Positions 5,603-9,740 of a DNA stretch of 9,740 nucleotides are shown in pieces. The stretch comes from an uncultured Muribaculaceae bacterium (GTDB lineage Bacteria > Bacteroidota > Bacteroidia > Bacteroidales > Muribaculaceae): contig CAJTXL010000050.1 in assembly GCA_910583525.1 (NCBI GenBank), forward strand, positions 1 through 9,740. The letters are read 5' to 3'. Below the pieces are notes generated by a model. That model was not told the DNA's origin. It worked only from the letters and a program-made list of their open reading frames with translations, and did not search any database. Position 1 is the stretch's first letter, and each line of letters begins with the position of its first letter. The position numbers and the translations under genes are program-made.

Positions 5603-5956
5603 TTAGTCGTTTATGCCGAGTTCGGCGCGCGCTTGAGCCTTGCACCGTTCGACGAAAGCATCGTACTCGGCGAACTCCCCGGCCTTGGCCTGTCGCTGAC
5701 GCAGCAGCGCAAGCTCGGCCTGCACGCTGTAGCGCTCCGCCACGAGCGCCTCGACCCGTTCGCTGTAGCGGCGCCGCAGCTCCGTGGCCGCAGCCTCGGC
5801 CGACACGGCGTCGGCAGATATTTCTTCATAGTCGGCGGCTGTCATGCCCGGCAGCATCATGCCGCACGAAAACGCCGCGCCGCCGGCACGCAGACGCACG
5901 AGCATGCCCGGCGCAGCCGCAATCTCCGTGTATAGTCCTTTCTCTGTAATCTCCAT
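5603..5956 (-). CDS. Small coiled-coil protein after first fibre gene; possible fibre-assembly helper
   Basis: This 117-residue protein has a compact N-terminal part (about 1-45, glycine-rich, no membrane segment) and a long Ala/Glu/Arg-rich helix (52-112) that should form a coiled coil. It aligns by eye with the 88-residue protein at the operon's end, around the EIS turn that begins the helix. It starts five bases after the stop of the 281-residue BspA-type gene, just as the 88-residue gene follows the 470-residue fibre gene. That repeated pairing is the main argument for a role tied to fibre folding or attachment. Its family is unknown to me. Confidence 0.8.
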   Translation of the reverse strand: MEITEKGLYTEIAAAPGMLVRLRAGGAAFSCGMMLPGMTAADYEEISADAVSAEAAATELRRRYSERVEALVAERYSVQAELALLRQRQAKAGEFAEYDAFVERCKAQARAELGIND

Positions 5957-5961
5957 GGTCG

Positions 5962-6807
5962 CTATTGTGTTACCGTTACGAATGATATGTTCTTGGCATT
6001 GGCCGCACGCACCAGCTCCGCCCAGTCGGCACGAGCCACCTCGCCGTTCTGCGCCGCTTCAATCTTGGCGTAGACGTCGGGATGCACCGTTATCGTTATA
6101 GGAGCGGTGTGCTTAGAATTGTCTACGGCATATTTGAGCGAAGCGCACGTTATCAGCGGCGAGTCGGCGATATTGAGGTTGCAGTTGCCGTATATCTGGA
6201 AATTGGCGTTGCGCAGCGCCACACATCCCGTGAACATGTTCGTGGCGTCGACGGCGATGCGCACGACACCGCCCGGATTGATGGTGTGCAGCTTCGAGCA
6301 CATGCCGTAGGCTATGGCTCCGCCACCGAAGCCCGGGCCCGGAGCGGCCACCTCGACGCGGCTGCCGTAGTACACATTCGCGCCGCAGCCTATCGAACCG
6401 AGGTCGAAACCCGGAAGGTCGGTGCGTATGTCATAGCCCCGGAACCGTCCGTTCGGATAGTAAGGATTGAGGCGTCCGGCTTCGAGTGTCTTCAGCATGT
6501 CCGCGTCCGTCAGGTCGATAAGACCGTTCAGCTCGAAGAAGCCCGTTTCGGCATTGTAGACAGCCCCGGCAGCCTCCGCACGCGCGATAAGGCACGCGCG
6601 CCGTGCCGAAGCCGACAGCACAAGGGCGTCCGTGTCGGCATCATGCGAGAAGTCCGGCGACGCCTCGATGCCGTCCCTGTAGTTTTTAAGGTCGTTCAAA
6701 TCTTCGCGGTCGCCCTCCTGTAGGTCTTCAAGCCGGGCGACACGCCTCTTCAGAAAACGGAAATGGCCTGCGATACGCCTGAGGCCGTCAAAAGTAACAA
6801 TGTTCAT
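5962..6807 (-). CDS. Putative tail fibre-like protein with BspA-type repeats (281 aa)
   Basis: Residues 1-45 form a charged helix with heptad character (FLKRRVARLEDLQ). Residues 84-105 carry a FFELNGLIDLTDADM motif. Residues about 130-230 form a BspA-type repeat region (TNMFTGCVALRNANF at 189-203, then a SPLITCASLKYAVDN unit). The end has VHPDVYAKI (241-249) and WAELVRAANAKNISFVTV. This order matches, to my recollection, a family frequent in Bacteroides and Parabacteroides prophages, and it shares its HPD...KNISF end with the 470-residue protein. The ATG overlaps the TGA of the upstream gene (ATGA, 6804-6807), so translation is probably coupled. Likely a virion appendage that contacts the host surface; the target is unknown. 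Length and frame look intact. Confidence 0.82.
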   Translation of the reverse strand: MNIVTFDGLRRIAGHFRFLKRRVARLEDLQEGDREDLNDLKNYRDGIEASPDFSHDADTDALVLSASARRACLIARAEAAGAVYNAETGFFELNGLIDLTDADMLKTLEAGRLNPYYPNGRFRGYDIRTDLPGFDLGSIGCGANVYYGSRVEVAAPGPGFGGGAIAYGMCSKLHTINPGGVVRIAVDATNMFTGCVALRNANFQIYGNCNLNIADSPLITCASLKYAVDNSKHTAPITITVHPDVYAKIEAAQNGEVARADWAELVRAANAKNISFVTVTQ

Positions 6808-7502
6808 TGCTGCTGCGTATTTGTGGGTTGTACATCAGAGGTCGTAAAGCTCAGCACCTCGGTCTTGTCGAAGTCTGCCGTCGGGCGCGACATCACCAAC
6901 GAAGCGGCGTCGAGAGCCTCGACACGGTATATTTCGTCGCGGTCACCGGGGCTGTTGCGCACCAGGGGGAACGCTCCGCCCCCGAACGAAACGTAGAGCA
7001 CCCCGTCATCCTCACTGCGGTACAGCCCGAACGTCTCCGTGCCCGACAGCTCGAGCCGTTCATAGCCGGTGCTGCCGTCGTATATCGACCCCGAGGCCTC
7101 CGACATCCCGAACGAGAAATCATCGGCGAACGTCACCGTGCCGTCGATAAGCGGCGACGGCGGCAGCTCGTCGCCCACACTGTACACCTTGCCATAGCCG
7201 GTGAGCTTCCAGCCATGCGCCACAAGCTCCATGAAATCCACGTCCGGGTCGTCAAGCATCACAAGGCCGAGCAGCGTCCGGTCGATGTCGAAGTCCGAGA
7301 TGGGTTTGATGTCGGCAAGCGCCTTGGCATTGGCCTGCGCCTGCCTATTTATATCTGCAACGGCGTTACCATGCTTCTTTACAAGAGCGTTGTGATGTTC
7401 CAGCACGGCGGCGACCATTCCGTTTGTAACGCTTTCTGGGCTTTCGGCGTTCTCAATATCCTGTATGATGCCGTCGATAAAATTTTGAGTGTCTTCTGCC
7501 AT
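6804..7502 (-). CDS. Putative tail/baseplate protein with helical N-terminus (232 aa)
   Basis: Residues 1-65 are helical (IIQDIENAESPESVTNGMVA, then a long helix rich in Ala, Asn and Lys). Such an SVTN-MVAAV segment is, as I recall, common near the start of Bacteroidetes prophage tail-fibre genes and may act as a trimerising or docking segment. Residues 75-215 look beta-rich with many aromatic and acidic residues (VTFADDFSFG, YRSEDDGVLYVSFGGGAFPLVR), and the last 15 residues are a polar Thr/Gln tail. I chose the ATG at 7502; a TTG at 7508 in frame is less likely because it lies inside the end of the upstream gene. It starts two bases after that gene's stop and overlaps the next gene by four bases. 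No enzymatic motif is visible. Confidence 0.75.
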   Translation of the reverse strand: MAEDTQNFIDGIIQDIENAESPESVTNGMVAAVLEHHNALVKKHGNAVADINRQAQANAKALADIKPISDFDIDRTLLGLVMLDDPDVDFMELVAHGWKLTGYGKVYSVGDELPPSPLIDGTVTFADDFSFGMSEASGSIYDGSTGYERLELSGTETFGLYRSEDDGVLYVSFGGGAFPLVRNSPGDRDEIYRVEALDAASLVMSRPTADFDKTEVLSFTTSDVQPTNTQQQ

Positions 7503-7504
7503 AA

Positions 7505-8692
7505 TCAATTGAATTGTTTGCTGAATTGATTTGAGAATATGCGGGGTCTCAGGTTTTCGTTTCCGGTCATGATGTCCTGCATTATATAGGTTTCCGTTTC
7601 CGCCACTTCCAGTTTGATTGAAAAACTTTGTGGAGTTTCAGACCTGGGATTGTATTCGAGTGATTCGACTGAGGGAATTACTTTTATCGGATATGGTGCG
7701 AAATCGAGCAGCCTGACATCTTGGCTCGACAGCATGTCCATCATGAAGCGGATTTCGTCGGGGCGCTTTACGCCTGTTTCTGTCGTGATTGTGAGCTTTT
7801 GTCCTATGCGTTCACGCTCAGTACGGAAATCGCCGACAGTTCGGTCGTAACGTTGGAATATGCCGTTTTCGTCTTCGTTGCCATTTTGGGCATAAACTGA
7901 GAGCGGCCCAGTGAGTTCAAATGTCTCGAACACTCCGAGCGAGTTGATGAACCTGAGCCTATGGCGTTCTTTCACCGGCAAAGCCATTTCCACCACTATA
8001 CGGCAGCAAAAAGAATCGTCGGCATATACGTCGAACATATTCGGGAGAACGCCGTGAAGCTCGACAAAACACAGCCGCAGGGCATCGATGTCGAGGGCGT
8101 AGACGCTCTCCGGCTTATTGTCGAAACTTAAAGAATATCGTTTACCTGAAAACGGCTCAGCAAACTCGAGCCTCAATCCGCTTCTGTTCATCAAGAAATA
8201 CAGCGGTTCGAGTTCTGTTTCCCTTATTGACAGTTGCCATCCGGCGGTGCGTGTCGTCAGAAAGAAATTGCCTTTATAGTTGGCGAAACGTGCATCGAAT
8301 GCGTCTTTGCCCATTGCCGCGAATCGACACAGGTTCTGTTTCGATACTCCGCCGGGCAGGGCGATGAAGGAATATTCATCAATGTGTCCGCTATATACGG
8401 CCTCAACATCGACCTTCCACTCGTTGAGCGTGCCCGGGTCAAGAACATCCACAATAGGGTCTCGGATGTCTTCGGGCACTTCGTAATTGCCGTCACCGAT
8501 ATGCGCGGCGACAATTTCTGAAATGTCGATGTCCAGTGGCGGAGAGAAGCGGGCCGTGTATATTTCAATGCCTCCGACAGACAGCGTCAGACTGCCGCCA
8601 CCGCTGTCAAAGCTCGCGCCGTCGAAATCGGAATGCAGTACGACGGGGTTTCCGGCAAACGCGAATCCGCTTGTTATATAGTTGCAAATCAT
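7505..8692 (-). CDS. Putative tail/baseplate structural protein (395 aa)
   Basis: This soluble, beta-rich protein has no signal peptide or membrane segment. The N-terminus (SGFAFAGNPVVLHSDF, then IYTARFSPPLDIDISEIV around 44-61) and the central RLRFINSLGVFETFELTG segment resemble a conserved late structural protein of Bacteroidetes prophages that sits just before the fibre genes. I assign it to the baseplate or distal tail on that basis and on gene order. It is not a confident domain call. Sampled lines in this gene vary from 40 to 62% GC, mostly 43-55%, lower than the fibre cassette downstream (about 62-67%). The start at 8692 overlaps the upstream stop as ATGA, and the stop at 7505 lies two bases before the next ATG, so the gene is locked into the operon. 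Confidence 0.78.
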   Translation of the reverse strand: MICNYITSGFAFAGNPVVLHSDFDGASFDSGGGSLTLSVGGIEIYTARFSPPLDIDISEIVAAHIGDGNYEVPEDIRDPIVDVLDPGTLNEWKVDVEAVYSGHIDEYSFIALPGGVSKQNLCRFAAMGKDAFDARFANYKGNFFLTTRTAGWQLSIRETELEPLYFLMNRSGLRLEFAEPFSGKRYSLSFDNKPESVYALDIDALRLCFVELHGVLPNMFDVYADDSFCCRIVVEMALPVKERHRLRFINSLGVFETFELTGPLSVYAQNGNEDENGIFQRYDRTVGDFRTERERIGQKLTITTETGVKRPDEIRFMMDMLSSQDVRLLDFAPYPIKVIPSVESLEYNPRSETPQSFSIKLEVAETETYIMQDIMTGNENLRPRIFSNQFSKQFN

Positions 8693-8904
8693 TGTCTGTT
8701 TTCTTTCAGGATTATGGAAAGTATGCCGTTGTCAAAGTCCGCCTCGCTTCCGCACTCAGCTACGAAACGATCGCGTTCTGCCGTAGGCGAGGTCATGAAC
8801 GCATAGAAACGGCGGAGAGACCCGGTATGCCCGGTTCTCCACAATCGGTATATTTTTTCGACAGACTTTATCTGTGGTGCCGTTATTATATTGTTGCTGT
8901 CCAT
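8689..8904 (-). CDS. Small hypothetical protein (71 aa)
   Basis: I do not recognise this protein. It is mostly helical and polar, with a central basic aromatic stretch (IYRLWRTGHTGSLRRFYAFM, 18-37) and an acidic end. It has no membrane segment. It lies between two structural genes, 39 bases after the upstream stop and with an ATGA overlap into the 395-residue gene. That placement and the packing support it as real. A small connector or assembly factor is possible. Confidence 0.7.
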   Translation of the reverse strand: MDSNNIITAPQIKSVEKIYRLWRTGHTGSLRRFYAFMTSPTAERDRFVAECGSEADFDNGILSIILKENRQ

Positions 8905-8943
8905 GTGTGCAAAGGTGGCATTCGTTTTTGGAATTTTAAAGGA

Positions 8944-9740
8944 CTAATCGTTGACCCACCGGGCGACGAGTACGACATTGTATTCGATAGTGATGGTGAC
9001 TTCGCCCAAAGGCTCTTCTGAAAGCTCAAAATCGGCAGGCTCGCCCTGCATCGACATGTCGTGTACCTCAAACACCGTATAAGAGACGGATGCACCGTAT
9101 TTTCTGCGGCAGCGCGTGCCGGCAGCGGTCGGTCTGGGCAGTGTGGTGTCGGCCTGCCAAACCGGGAAATTGCGCACCATCGACTTGAAAACCATGCCGC
9201 GGAAATCGACATCGTAGAAGTCGCCCTCCTTTCCATGGCTTTCGTAGCCCGAAACTTCACAATATTTTGCGGCGGCGGCTTTTTTTGCTTCATAAGTCTC
9301 GGCCACGTTGCCATAAGTCTCTGACTTCAGCCGCCATTCAAGATGCCTTGCCGCAGCCGCGAAATCGGGCACGTTCTGTTCTTTTTTGATGTCATAGTCG
9401 CCGTGCGTCTGTATTGTTCGGAGCTTGAGGTCGACAGAAACGTTACGCCCCGACGGCAGAGAGTACGTGGCCGTGTCTATAAGGCAGCGGATATTGCCCA
9501 TCCTTACCGGGGTAAGCAGGTCAAGACCCAGAAGGTCGGGTTTAGAGAGAACCGCCGAAACTTCGACGGAGCGGTTTCCGTGCCTGAGAATTTCATCGTA
9601 ATCTGCCCAGAACCTGTTGAATAATCCGTCTTTGAACTGAAACAGCAGCGATATTGTCGGTGTGGTTCCGTCATCGAGAATTATTTTTTGTCCGCTGTCA
9701 TCTTCAGGGGTCAGGCGTCCGAAACTTTTCTTAATCTTGG
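8944..9740 (-). CDS. Putative tail/baseplate protein, N-terminus beyond the window
   Basis: The frame is open from the right edge (first full codon at 9738) to the stop at 8944, giving at least 264 residues; the true start lies outside the window. An ATG at 9501 is internal, since coding sequence with the same character continues upstream (for example LLFQFKDGLFNRFWADYDEI and SKPDLLGLDLL). A MGNIRCLIDTATYSLPSG segment (from 9501) resembles the domain that precedes fibre genes in Bacteroidetes prophage tail proteins, and an acidic beta-rich C-terminus follows. I infer a baseplate or tail role from position. It is followed after 39 bases by the 71-residue gene. Confidence 0.72.
   Translation of the reverse strand, partial: KIKKSFGRLTPEDDSGQKIILDDGTTPTISLLFQFKDGLFNRFWADYDEILRHGNRSVEVSAVLSKPDLLGLDLLTPVRMGNIRCLIDTATYSLPSGRNVSVDLKLRTIQTHGDYDIKKEQNVPDFAAAARHLEWRLKSETYGNVAETYEAKKAAAAKYCEVSGYESHGKEGDFYDVDFRGMVFKSMVRNFPVWQADTTLPRPTAAGTRCRRKYGASVSYTVFEVHDMSMQGEPADFELSEEPLGEVTITIEYNVVLVARWVND

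Noticed and set aside
8944..9501. A complete 185-residue gene starting at 9501
   Set aside because: The same frame is open to the right edge with clearly protein-like sequence, so 9501 is an internal Met of a truncated larger gene.
1..9740. CRISPR array, invertible fibre segment or insertion sequence
   Set aside because: I found no spaced short repeats, no inverted repeats flanking fibre coding segments, no invertase or transposase gene, and no terminal inverted repeats with target duplications. The only flanking repeats are those around hicAB.

Overview
The window looks like one end of a prophage, or phage-derived element, from a member of the Bacteroidales. Four things suggest this. The tyrosine recombinase is of the Bacteroidetes type, with an altered catalytic Arg I box. 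The only two promoters I can read both match the Bacteroidetes -33/-7 pattern (TTTG, 19 bases, TAnnTTTG). Start codons lack Shine-Dalgarno sequences and sit behind A/T-rich leaders. Several proteins resemble tail proteins common in Bacteroides-type prophages. The phage genes are mostly GC-rich. I cannot name a genus.

Layout. Positions 1-224 hold no gene, apart from a strong hairpin near the left edge. An integrase gene reads rightward (225-1379). After a gene-free gap, a leftward hicA-hicB toxin-antitoxin pair (2303 down to 1669) has its own consensus promoter and terminator. It is bracketed by a near-identical 23-base direct repeat and by a 14-base inverted repeat, as expected of an inserted 'moron' cassette. 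From 2393 to the right edge everything coding is on the minus strand. This is a tightly packed late operon, read from right to left, that ends in a strong terminator at 2393-2420 just before the hicA promoter.

The operon, in transcription order, is as follows: a partial tail/baseplate-type protein (runs off the right edge, ends 8944); a 71-residue protein; a 395-residue baseplate-type protein; a 232-residue tail protein; a 281-residue fibre-like protein with BspA-type repeats; a 117-residue coiled-coil protein; a 440-residue adaptor/fibre protein; a 470-residue second BspA-type fibre-like protein; and an 88-residue coiled-coil protein. The 117- and 88-residue proteins resemble each other and each directly follows a BspA-type fibre gene. 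This suggests a duplicated module of fibre plus small helper.

The most unusual feature lies in the only large gap of the operon (4153-4269). A perfect Bacteroidetes promoter points against the operon (plus strand, 4168-4198). A short sequence follows whose two ends pair exactly (GCCCACA with TGTGGGC) and which finishes in seven T residues. This predicts a self-contained small RNA of roughly 65-70 nucleotides, fully antisense to the leader between the 440- and 470-residue genes. It could control expression of the second fibre gene. No reverse transcriptase, DNA invertase, CRISPR array or tRNA is visible in the window.
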